Source: Thermoplasmatota archaeon (GTDB taxonomy: Archaea; Thermoplasmatota; Penumbrarchaeia; Penumbrarchaeales; Penumbrarchaeaceae). Taken from it: 12,587 nucleotides of DNA. The notes beneath the pieces are model-generated. The model was not told where the DNA came from and searched no databases. It saw only the letters and a program-made list of their open reading frames with translations. Numbering within the stretch: the first letter of the stretch is position 1; the number at the start of each line of letters is the position of its first letter. Below, in pieces: positions 6,982 to 12,587 of this stretch. The position numbers and the translations under genes are program-made. Where the stretch lies: NCBI GenBank assembly GCA_030591285.1, contig JAUVBH010000017.1, forward strand, positions 1 through 12,587. Reading direction: 5' to 3'.

Positions 6982-7977
6982 TTGAAGATCCTTGTCACAG
7001 GTGGGGGAGGTTTTCTTGGTGGAGCAGTTGTTGAGAAACTGCTTGAAGCAGGTCATGAGGTCACCAATTTCTCCAGAAAGGAGCATGATAACCTCGAGGA
7101 GATGGAAGTGAGATCCATTAGGGGAGACCTTACGATCAGGGATGATGTTATCAACGCTGGGAAGGGGATGGATGCAGTTATCCATACAGCTGCGAAGGTA
7201 GGGTTCTGGGGTGATTACAATGTCTTTCACATGATCAATGTTGAAGGGACCGAGAACGTGGTCGAAGCCTGCAGGAAAAATGGAATAAAGAACCTGGTTT
7301 TCACCAGCTCTCCATCTGTTATCTTCAATGGAAAGGACATGAGGGGAGTGGATGAAAGCGTTCCCTACCCTGTAGAATATGATTCATTTTACAGTGAGAC
7401 AAAGGCAATAGCTGAAAGGCATGTTCTGGATGCCAACAGTTCTGATCTGAGAACTATCTCATTGAGACCACATCTGATCTGGGGTCCAGGAGACACCCAT
7501 CTGATACCAGGGATCATCGAAAGAGCAGGGTCCGGAAAGATGGTGAAGGTCGGTAATTGTAAAAATATTGCAGATATGGTCTATATTGACAATGCTGCTG
7601 CTGCGCATGTTCTCGCACTTGTGGCTCTTGAAAACAATCCTGATTGCAGAGGAAGGTCCTTTTTCATAACAAATGATGAACCCAGGAACATGTGGGATTT
7701 CATTGACCAGATCGTCTCGGCAGCTGGTCTGGAACCTGCAGTAAGAAGATATCCTGCAGGACTTGCGGTAGTAGCTGCTGCTGTTATCGAATTGTTCTAT
7801 CGAGCTTTCAAGAAAGGACAAGAACCACCTCTCTCTGTTTTCCTGGTCAAGGAGCTGACCACATCCCATTGGTATAATATCTCAGCTGCCAAGAAGGAGC
7901 TAGGGTATAAACCGAAGATATCAATGGATGAAGGATTGAAGAAGCTGAAAAATTGGTTGGATAGTGGAGATGTCTAA
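6982..7977 (+). CDS. oleD: OleD-like NAD(P)H-dependent beta-keto acid reductase
   Basis: Extended short-chain dehydrogenase of the 3-beta-hydroxysteroid dehydrogenase/OleD group, 331 aa. The dinucleotide-binding motif GGGGFLG is at 7-13, a catalytic Ser lies in FTSSPS (about 109-112), and Tyr137/Lys141 form the YSETK catalytic pair. Other family motifs are LRPHLIWGPGD (161-171) and MVYIDN (199-204). Bacterial OleD reduces the beta-keto acid made by OleA to a beta-hydroxy acid for OleC. I choose TTG 6982 because GGAGG (6971-6975) lies 6 nt upstream and KILVTGG is the normal N-terminus. The longer frame from ATG 6913 would run through the end of oleC. The gap to oleC is 13 nt, so the three genes form one operon. 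Confidence 0.9.
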   Translation: MKILVTGGGGFLGGAVVEKLLEAGHEVTNFSRKEHDNLEEMEVRSIRGDLTIRDDVINAGKGMDAVIHTAAKVGFWGDYNVFHMINVEGTENVVEACRKNGIKNLVFTSSPSVIFNGKDMRGVDESVPYPVEYDSFYSETKAIAERHVLDANSSDLRTISLRPHLIWGPGDTHLIPGIIERAGSGKMVKVGNCKNIADMVYIDNAAAAHVLALVALENNPDCRGRSFFITNDEPRNMWDFIDQIVSAAGLEPAVRRYPAGLAVVAAAVIELFYRAFKKGQEPPLSVFLVKELTTSHWYNISAAKKELGYKPKISMDEGLKKLKNWLDSGDV

Positions 7978-8012
7978 ATTCATGAAAAGATGAATATGGA
8001 GGCGTGGACCGG

Positions 8013-8046
8013 GTTATATTAATGTTTAGTGCTTGAAACATTAATA
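8013..8046. repeat. Direct repeat copy A, flanking fic on its 3' side
   Basis: The first part, GTTATATTAATGTTTAGTGC, recurs at 9237 with one substitution and one missing G; both copies then read TGCTT and end TTAATA. The copies are about 1.22 kb apart and bracket the fic gene. This copy ends 4 nt from the fic stop codon. It could be a recombination or insertion footprint, or a duplicated operator. Confidence 0.6.
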
Positions 8047-8047
8047 T
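8016..8047. repeat. Perfect 12-bp inverted repeat between convergent oleD and fic
   Basis: ATATTAATGTTT (8016-8027) and AAACATTAATAT (8036-8047) are exact reverse complements around an 8-nt loop. The position between two convergent stop codons suits a bidirectional terminator, but neither strand has a U tract after the stem. It might instead be an operator, since related sequence (copy B) overlaps the fic promoter. Confidence 0.6.
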
Positions 8048-8049
8048 GG

Positions 8050-9207
8050 CTACCCCTCCAATATGTCTAAATATTCTTTGTATTCAAAGATCCTGTTCCT
8101 TTTATTCCCGGTGATCTCCACAAGTATCCCGATCTCTTCCAATTGAGATACCAATTTATTTGCATTTTGAAATGAGAGTTCGGTTATCTCCTTTATCCCC
8201 TTCACATCAAGAACGGGTCTTCTTAGCATGGCATCAAGAAGCTTGGTTCCACGGGGACCATTCCTGCCTAATTCATTGATCACGATCTCACTATTGTTTT
8301 TGATCAGAGAAAGGATCTTTTTCGATCTATTCAATGCTTCATCGGACACCTCTTTCACTCCTTTGAGGAAAAAGGAGATCCAATCCTCGAACTCACCATG
8401 TTCACGAACCATTTGAAGATATTCGTAATACTCTGATCGATACTTTCTGAAAAAGTATGAGAGGTATAGAAGCGGATTTTTCAGATGACCTTCTTTCACA
8501 AGGACCAACAATATCAAAAGGCGGCCCATCCTACCATTCCCATCCAGAAAAGGGTGAATTGATTCGAACTGGGAATGAACGAGTGCAGCTTTGATCAGGG
8601 GTGGGAGGTTCCGATCATGCAGGATGAAATTCTCAAGTTCTTCCAGTGATCTCATCATTTCCACGGGAGGAGGAGGGATGAATATTGCTTCGGACAATCC
8701 GCAACCGGGTGGACCTATCCAATTCTGAACCTTTCTGAAATCTCCCGGTGACATTGTGCCCCCTCTGGAGTCTTTCATCAGACATTGATGGAGTTCTCTT
8801 ATCATATCCAGGTCAATATCCTTCCCTTCCTTAATCCTAAGAAGACCTCTCTGAAGTGCTCCGATATAGTTTACAACCTCACCCACATCCCTTGGAGCAT
8901 CTGGACGAAGAGCTTCTCCTTCGAATTCAAGCACATCCATAAGGGAAGCTTGAGTTCCTTCGATCTGACTTGACCAAACAGCTTCTTTTTTCATATACAT
9001 CATAATGAAAAGATCAGGTTCGGGTAGAAATCCGGACACACCATCAAGTCTCCCAAGTCCCAGGTCAGCTTCTGATAAAGCAGTCAGTATCCTACCATCG
9101 ATCAAGAGACCATCTTCGGGAGGGAGGGGGCGGGGGACAAAGGCCATATATCCCTTTTCAACAGGTACAAGATGACCTGATCTTTTACTTTCAATTTTCA
9201 TATTCAT
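8050..9207 (-). CDS. fic: Fic-domain AMP-transferase with N-terminal inhibitory motif and C-terminal winged helix
   Basis: A 385-aa Fic-family protein. The catalytic motif is HPFLDGNGRMGR (218-229), with all residues of HxFx(D/E)GNGRxxR present. The SSQIEG segment (79-84) is the class II inhibitory helix motif, in which Glu83 should block productive ATP binding. A Fic_N-like region covers about 1-110, and a probable winged helix about 305-385 (ILSLIKNNSEIVINELG..; TELSFQNANKLVSQLEEIGIL). Such proteins typically transfer AMP to hydroxyl side chains of target proteins. Starts at 9207 and 9201 are both possible; AGGA lies just upstream. It stands alone, convergent with oleD and bracketed by repeats, and I see no separate antitoxin. 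The target is unknown. Confidence 0.93.
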   Translation of the reverse strand: MNMKIESKRSGHLVPVEKGYMAFVPRPLPPEDGLLIDGRILTALSEADLGLGRLDGVSGFLPEPDLFIMMYMKKEAVWSSQIEGTQASLMDVLEFEGEALRPDAPRDVGEVVNYIGALQRGLLRIKEGKDIDLDMIRELHQCLMKDSRGGTMSPGDFRKVQNWIGPPGCGLSEAIFIPPPPVEMMRSLEELENFILHDRNLPPLIKAALVHSQFESIHPFLDGNGRMGRLLILLVLVKEGHLKNPLLYLSYFFRKYRSEYYEYLQMVREHGEFEDWISFFLKGVKEVSDEALNRSKKILSLIKNNSEIVINELGRNGPRGTKLLDAMLRRPVLDVKGIKEITELSFQNANKLVSQLEEIGILVEITGNKRNRIFEYKEYLDILEG

Positions 9208-9236
9208 CTTTCCTGCAATATGAGATACGTTTCGAT

Positions 9237-9270
9237 GTTATATTGATGTTTATGCTTCTAAAAGTTAATA
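9237..9270. repeat. Direct repeat copy B, overlapping the fic promoter
   Basis: GTTATATTGATGTTTATGCTT followed by TTAATA repeats copy A with few changes. Read on the minus strand it contains TCAATATAA (9246-9238), a TATA-like box 31-39 nt upstream of the fic ATG, so this copy probably overlaps the fic promoter. Its dyad is weaker than in copy A. The next 60 nt toward 9330 are AT-rich and hold no gene. Confidence 0.55.
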
Positions 9271-9329
9271 AGAAATTTCTCTCGAATTTTTTAGTATATA
9301 ATTATTATCGTGAAAGAACTGTGAATTCA

Positions 9330-9734
9330 TTAACAAATAAGCTTCGCAGGTGGGAAGCATTTCGTCCCCATATCTGGATTTCTTTCCAGTTTATCGATCT
9401 CCTCGATACCATAGCTTGAGATCTTGGTCCAAAAATCTCCACCCATGAACCAGACAGTCTCGACCAGCATGTTCTCTTCGAGGTATTTTATCGCTTCATC
9501 AACATCCATCTCAAATAAGCCCAGCTCTTCGATGAGTTCCGCTCTCTCCAATGAAACAAAGGGATGTGAAGCATCATGATCCATCATATGTTTCAAGATC
9601 TTGAAACGTGTACGATGAACGTTTAGATCTCTCTCGATATCGGGCATATGATCCAATCCTTCCAAGATCGTATGGATGATTTCTTTGAAAGTATTAGATT
9701 TTTTCTGCCTCTGGTTACAATTGATCGCTAACAC
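9330..9734 (-). CDS. Hypothetical protein, probable winged-helix regulator
   Basis: A protein of up to 134 aa from GTG 9734; an in-frame ATG at 9647 would give 105 aa, and neither start has a clear ribosome-binding site. From about residue 38 the pattern RTRFKILKHMM..SLERAELIEELGL..DVDEAIKYLEENMLVE..FWTKISSYGIEEIDKLE fits a winged helix: helix, helix-turn-helix with a recognition-like helix, a short wing, and the common IT..GI..L ending. Cys residues lie near both termini. It starts 43 nt after the end of the acetate-transporter gene on the same strand, so the two may be co-transcribed and this protein may regulate the transporter. I cannot name a family. Confidence 0.6.
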   Translation of the reverse strand: MLAINCNQRQKKSNTFKEIIHTILEGLDHMPDIERDLNVHRTRFKILKHMMDHDASHPFVSLERAELIEELGLFEMDVDEAIKYLEENMLVETVWFMGGDFWTKISSYGIEEIDKLERNPDMGTKCFPPAKLIC

Positions 9735-9777
9735 TGATCAACATCTGCAATAGAGGCTAAACCTTGATGGACTGCCA

Positions 9778-10392
9778 TTATTTCTTTGGTGTCCAGATAG
9801 CTTTCCCCATAGGAAGTAAAGGTTTTCCAGCCATAGTGTTCAGTAGTCCACCGGCAGCCCCATAGAATGAAAGGGCGGAAACCGCCAGAAGAGGAATACC
9901 AACAAAGATCGCATCAGTATCCATCAGGGTATGTAGGACCAGGGCGAATATCGCCAGATCGATGAAGACTAGGATCCCGAAAAGCGTCTTGTTGAGCATT
10001 GTTGTTGCGACAGTCAATATCAGGCTGAAGATAAGGAATCCGATCAGGCCAAGGGCATAATGTTCCATGTTGGGACTCACACCTCCAAAAATTGCGATGA
10101 CAAGTGTGAGGGTAACGGAATACCACAGCAAAGAATAAGTTGTGAATGCAGTGGCTCCGAAGATGTTCTTCCTCTTGAAATCCATGATCCCTGCGATCAA
10201 TTGTGCAGTGGCGCCAAGACAGAGTGTCCAAGGGATCATCATTGATTTGTCCAATGCTGCATCAAGCCATCCCATATCATGAACACCAAGAACCAATGCT
10301 GCAATCGCAAGACCTATCAGGCCCAGGGGAGCAGGTTCGCAGACTGACATTGGAAGCTCTTTGATCGTTACTTCAGAAGCATTCTTAGACAT
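9778..10392 (-). CDS. satP: GPR1/FUN34/SatP-family acetate/succinate transporter
   Basis: A 204-aa membrane protein with six predicted hydrophobic segments (about 22-38, 53-70, 82-104, 113-132, 137-156 and 164-183), matching the AceTr (SatP/YaaH) family that moves acetate and related monocarboxylates. The signature normally written NPAPLGL appears as EPAPLGL (19-25). FGATAFTTYSLLW (78-90) matches the conserved second motif. The start ATG is preceded by GGGTGGGTG (10405-10397 on the minus strand). A dyad overlaps the likely TATA box upstream. The first motif residue, Asn in most members, is Glu here, which might alter substrate or proton coupling. The family call is firm; the substrate is inferred. 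Confidence 0.88.
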   Translation of the reverse strand: MSKNASEVTIKELPMSVCEPAPLGLIGLAIAALVLGVHDMGWLDAALDKSMMIPWTLCLGATAQLIAGIMDFKRKNIFGATAFTTYSLLWYSVTLTLVIAIFGGVSPNMEHYALGLIGFLIFSLILTVATTMLNKTLFGILVFIDLAIFALVLHTLMDTDAIFVGIPLLAVSALSFYGAAGGLLNTMAGKPLLPMGKAIWTPKK

Positions 10393-10414
10393 GGGACACC
10401 CACCCTGGCTAATG

Positions 10415-10430
10415 GTGAAAAGTATTTCAC
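10415..10430 (-). promoter_or_regulatory. Dyad GTGAAA-N4-TTTCAC over the satP promoter
   Basis: A perfect 6-4-6 inverted repeat lies 23-38 nt upstream of the satP start and covers the best TATA-like stretch (GAAATACTTT on the minus strand). A repressor binding here would block TBP access. The winged-helix protein downstream of satP is an obvious candidate ligand, but this is inference. Confidence 0.4.
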
Positions 10431-10668
10431 ATTTTGGGTCAATAGCTCTTTCATCTGGAGATTTGAAATGTTTTGAATTTTTATTGAGGGGAATACCTGA
10501 TGAAGGTTTTGATATTGAAATAGAATTCAGTTTTCAATACATCATTCCCTGATCGCCATAAGAGGCAATTTACAGATCCGCACAAAATGGAGTCCGCTTA
10601 ATTTGGATCGATCGATCGTAAAAAAATCATGATATTTTAATTGTGGGATGAATTGACTGGATATATTC
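10431..10668. other. Non-coding stretch between satP and the toxin-antitoxin locus
   Basis: No convincing gene in about 240 nt. Visible elements are an inverted repeat TATTGAAA/TTTCAATA (10513-10520 with 10532-10539) and a self-complementary run of three GATC units (10606-10617). The + ORF ending near 10552 overlaps the 5' end of satP antisense and looks non-coding. Confidence 0.4.
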
Positions 10669-10708
10669 TTGAATAAGATAGTATTAAATATAACACCGTC
10701 TTATTCAA
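10669..10708 (+). promoter_or_regulatory. Promoter of the toxin-antitoxin locus flanked by a 10-bp dyad
   Basis: TTGAATAAGA (10669-10678) and TCTTATTCAA (10699-10708) are exact reverse complements. Between them lies TATTAAATATAAC (about 10682-10694), a strong TATA-like box about 35 nt before the antitoxin ATG. Autorepression by an antitoxin or toxin-antitoxin complex binding such a dyad is the normal mode for this class of locus. The antitoxin ribosome-binding site AGGTGA is at 10713-10718. Confidence 0.55.
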
Positions 10709-10724
10709 ACTTAGGTGAACTTAT

Positions 10725-10961
10725 ATGGTCCAAGCTTTGATAACTCTTAATGATAATACAAACCGGGTCCTGAACATCATTAAGGCCAAATATGACCTTC
10801 ATGATAAATGAGAAGCTGTAGAATTTATTGTAAACAAATATGTTGAATTTGAAAATGAACCGGATTTGAAACCGGAATTCATCGAGAAGATGAAAAGAAT
10901 TCGAAAAGAGAAGAGCGTTAAGGTCGATGATCTTGCTGAAAGGTATGGTTTGAATGTATGA
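10725..10961 (+). pseudogene. DUF2683-like antitoxin interrupted by in-frame TGA
   Basis: The frame opens at ATG 10725, 6 nt after AGGTGA, and reads MVQALITLNDNTNRVLNIIK, typical of the small archaeal DUF2683 antitoxin-like proteins paired with RelE. At codon 29 (10809-10811) it meets TGA. The same frame then continues without gap (EAVEFIVNKYVEFENE..) to TGA 10959-10961, overlapping the toxin start by 8 nt. Relatives usually have a Ser-type codon here (from memory, KSEA), so one base change (TCA to TGA) explains the break. No good start codon immediately follows the TGA. The N-terminal part would be the DNA-binding half, and the part after the stop would wrap the toxin. It may be a true nonsense mutation, a sequence error or recoding. 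Confidence 0.7.
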
Positions 10962-11238
10962 TCTTTACATCAAACCAACTGCTGATAGGATATTTAAGAA
11001 ACTATCGAAAAAGGATAAGAAACAATTATTGATAATACTTAAAAAGATCAATGAGATCAAAAAGGATCCACATCATGAATATAAACACCTAAGAAAACCT
11101 TTGGAGGATTTCTATCGAGTACACATTGATTCAAGTTTTGTGTTAATTTTTGCAATTGACCATGCTGATCAAAGAATAACGATATATTTTTACGAACACC
11201 ATGATTCAGCTTATAAGTGGAAACCTAAGGTTGAATAA
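10954..11238 (+). CDS. relE: RelE/ParE-superfamily toxin
   Basis: A 94-aa basic protein of the RelE-like fold. Archaeal RelE features are present: the N-terminal YDLYIKPTADRIFKKL helix start, HLRKPLEDFYRVHI (45-58) with Arg55, and the C-terminal YEHHDSAYKW (80-89) with His82, His83 and Tyr87. RelE toxins cut mRNA on the ribosome. The ATG lies inside the last codons of the antitoxin frame in a different frame, the usual coupled layout. The sequence is intact and full length although the antitoxin is interrupted, so either toxicity has been lost by subtler changes or an antitoxin is still made. Confidence 0.85.
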   Translation: MYDLYIKPTADRIFKKLSKKDKKQLLIILKKINEIKKDPHHEYKHLRKPLEDFYRVHIDSSFVLIFAIDHADQRITIYFYEHHDSAYKWKPKVE

Positions 11239-11443
11239 ATAAATCTACGATACTGATTTCTCCCCAAAATTGGAATTCTTTTTCGATACCTAAATAAAGA
11301 GATTCAAGGGTGTTTTTAACATCAGTTTGATCGTTTCCGATTTGTGCTTCATGTTGAGTAAATGGAACATTTACGAGATACAGGCAAAATCGCTGATTTT
11401 GACGAAGAAGTGGAAAAAGTGCGCTTTCGGCCTTATTTATTGA
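11225..11443 (-). pseudogene. Decayed open frame, possible gene remnant
   Basis: On the minus strand a 72-codon frame without ATG, GTG or TTG near its beginning runs from just after a TAA (11444-11446) to TAG (11225-11227). Its composition looks protein-like: FCLYLVNVPFTQHEAQ, then DVKNTLESLYLGIEKEFQFW and GEISIVDLF. It overlaps the toxin's end by 14 nt. I do not recognise the family; it may be the C-terminal piece of a lost gene. From 11444 to 11521 I see only A/T tracts and no start. Confidence 0.3.
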
Positions 11444-11521
11444 TTAGGTTTTTTCCTATTCAAAAGCTGTGGAAAAATTTTCGATGAAAAAGATTCCTAT
11501 CGAGCTTCATTTTCAAATGGA

Positions 11522-11647
11522 TCATTCCATCGCTGAGTTACAACAAGGACATGGAGGTTTCTTCGGATCCTCCGGCAACTTCCCTTTGAAATTGATCTTG
11601 ACCATATTTCCGCATTTCTCATTTGTGCAGAAGAACTTTAGTTCCAT
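11522..11647 (-). CDS. 41-aa zinc-ribbon-like small protein
   Basis: Start ATG 11647 (in-frame TGA three codons upstream) to TGA 11522-11524. The protein begins MELKFFCTNEKCGN and has Cys7 and Cys12, then Cys33, Cys35 and Cys36 in PPCPCCNS, which fits a two-knuckle zinc ribbon (C-x4-C ... C-x2-C). It is rich in Lys (KINFKGKLPEDPKK) and could bind nucleic acid. The ribosome-binding site is weak. It lies 105 nt downstream of rio1 on the same strand, after a probable terminator. Single-ribbon proteins of this size are common in archaea; the function is unknown. The larger + strand frame over the same bases is a shadow. Confidence 0.6.
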   Translation of the reverse strand: MELKFFCTNEKCGNMVKINFKGKLPEDPKKPPCPCCNSAME

Positions 11648-11693
11648 GTTGGATCATCTCTTATTGGTGAATTCCTTGTCTAATTGCATGACT

Positions 11694-11724
11694 AAAAAAT
11701 GAGTGAGGTGGTAATATCTTTACC
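11694..11724 (-). terminator. Probable rio1 terminator
   Basis: About 30 nt after the rio1 stop, a small hairpin GGTAA-N5-TTACC (11724-11710, minus strand) is followed 11 nt later by six consecutive T (11699-11694). U tracts are the main archaeal termination signal. Confidence 0.4.
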
Positions 11725-11752
11725 CCTAACAGATCCACAATCAATCCAAAGA

Positions 11753-12587
11753 TCATTTTTTCTCTTCATCTTCTTCATCATCATCAATATCTTCTTCCTC
11801 GTCCTCTTCCTCATCTTCTTCATCTTCAAGAGAAGCTATCAACTGATCTTTCAGGAACATGGCTTCTTCCAGGGCCCCTTCAATTCCCTTCTTTTTGAAG
11901 AACTTTGAGATGACCTTCAGATCCCTCTCAAGCATATCAAGGGAACGCGGATGGCTTAGATCCAGACTCTGTCCCACATCGATCAGCACAGGTTCCCCGT
12001 TGTAAAGGATATTGTATTCCGAGAGATCCGCATGGACAAGTTCGCACTCAATGAACAATTTCTCAACCGTTCCAAGGACCCATGCCCACATCTCGTCCCA
12101 CTCACTCTGATCAGCATCAAGTACCCGTAGCTGAGGAGCAGGTTTCCCTTCGTAATCGACATAGTCCATTACAAGAATATTCCTGAAAAGCGCCTGGGGC
12201 TCTGGAACGTTGATACCTTCTGCGAACATTGTATCCAGGTTCATGAACTCCTTACGGGCCCATGTATTGATAACTCCCCGATGGGACCGGTCTATCTTCT
12301 GGAACCTTCGGTCTCCCTCCATGTATTCAAGGAAACTGCCGAATGTTGCAGTTGATGTCCTGAAGATCTTCACGGCCGCATCCTTATCGAAGGTCTTTGC
12401 CATGTAGACATTGGCTTCCTTCCCCGTGGAGATCGGATACTCAACTGTCTTGATCTTCTTCCTTCTCATCAATCGATAGATATAATCCAGATTCTGTTGA
12501 TCGAAGACCTCATCATAGGTCTTGAACCTGTCAGCATCGACTATCAACTGTGCGCGCTTGACATTCTTGTCAAACTTATCGCTGATA
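11753..12587 (-). CDS. rio1: RIO-type serine/threonine kinase Rio1 (5' end cut off by window)
   Basis: The visible 277 residues continue in frame to the window edge. The frame reads through position 12547, where a TTG occurs (KRAQLIVDADRF), so that TTG is probably not the start. Rio1 hallmarks are the nucleotide loop STGKEANVY, the lysine in AAVKIF, the catalytic loop LVHADLSEYNIL and the metal-binding LIDVGQ. The HADLSEYN form separates Rio1 from Rio2 (HxDFNEFN). Archaeal Rio1 acts in small-subunit ribosome maturation. The last 24 residues are almost all Asp/Glu, ending EEKK. Stop is TGA 11753-11755; a hairpin and T tract follow. Confidence 0.95.
   Translation of the reverse strand, partial: ISDKFDKNVKRAQLIVDADRFKTYDEVFDQQNLDYIYRLMRRKKIKTVEYPISTGKEANVYMAKTFDKDAAVKIFRTSTATFGSFLEYMEGDRRFQKIDRSHRGVINTWARKEFMNLDTMFAEGINVPEPQALFRNILVMDYVDYEGKPAPQLRVLDADQSEWDEMWAWVLGTVEKLFIECELVHADLSEYNILYNGEPVLIDVGQSLDLSHPRSLDMLERDLKVISKFFKKKGIEGALEEAMFLKDQLIASLEDEEDEEEDEEEDIDDDEEDEEKK

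Noticed and set aside
10361..10552. 63-codon + strand ORF upstream of the toxin-antitoxin locus
   Set aside because: It begins antisense inside satP, crosses the satP promoter, has no ribosome-binding site and no recognisable motif.
11469..11702. 77-codon + strand ORF near rio1
   Set aside because: It is the complement of the zinc-ribbon gene, whose cysteine pattern supports the minus strand.
11699..11908. 69-codon + strand ORF rich in Phe and Ile
   Set aside because: It is the antisense reading of the Asp/Glu-rich C-terminal tail of rio1.
1..12587. CRISPR array, tRNA gene, insertion sequence or transposase
   Set aside because: Reading both strands by eye I saw no regularly spaced repeats, no tRNA cloverleaf and no transposase motif; a tool search could still find a weak one.

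Overview
The window looks like chromosomal DNA of an archaeon. The evidence is a Rio1-type RIO kinase, a compact archaeal/eukaryal-type prolyl-tRNA synthetase with a C-terminal cysteine cluster, an archaeal radical SAM/SPASM protein, an archaeal DUF2683/RelE-like toxin-antitoxin pair, and TATA-like boxes about 25-40 nt ahead of several starts. Moderate GC and this gene set suggest a euryarchaeal lineage, possibly Thermoplasmatota; the phylum is a guess.

Layout. Positions 1-189 hold the C-terminal end of an unrecognised protein. A two-gene unit follows on +: thioredoxin and a DedA/VTT membrane protein, overlapping by 1 nt. On the minus strand lie a radical SAM/SPASM enzyme, a roughly 365-nt leader/intergenic region rich in inverted repeats, and proS. 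Divergent from proS is a tight + operon (4366-7977) of a haloalkane-dehalogenase-like alpha/beta hydrolase, an AMP-forming ligase-like protein and an extended SDR. These match OleB, OleC and OleD of bacterial long-chain olefin biosynthesis. OleA, the condensing enzyme, is not in the window.

Downstream is a convergent fic gene bracketed by two imperfect copies of a roughly 34-bp repeat. Then come, on minus, a winged-helix-like protein and a SatP-family acetate transporter whose promoter carries a dyad. A + strand toxin-antitoxin locus follows, with an intact RelE-like toxin, an antitoxin frame interrupted by TGA, and a 10-bp dyad flanking the TATA box. Next are a decayed minus-strand reading frame, a 41-aa zinc-ribbon protein and rio1, which runs off the right edge.

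The most notable content is the archaeal oleBCD operon. It implies beta-hydroxy acid to beta-lactone to cis-alkene chemistry, with an unknown source of the beta-keto acid. Second is the leader of the radical SAM gene, which holds a three-arm, mutually exclusive pairing arrangement and a 37-codon ORF whose stop overlaps a possible radical SAM start.
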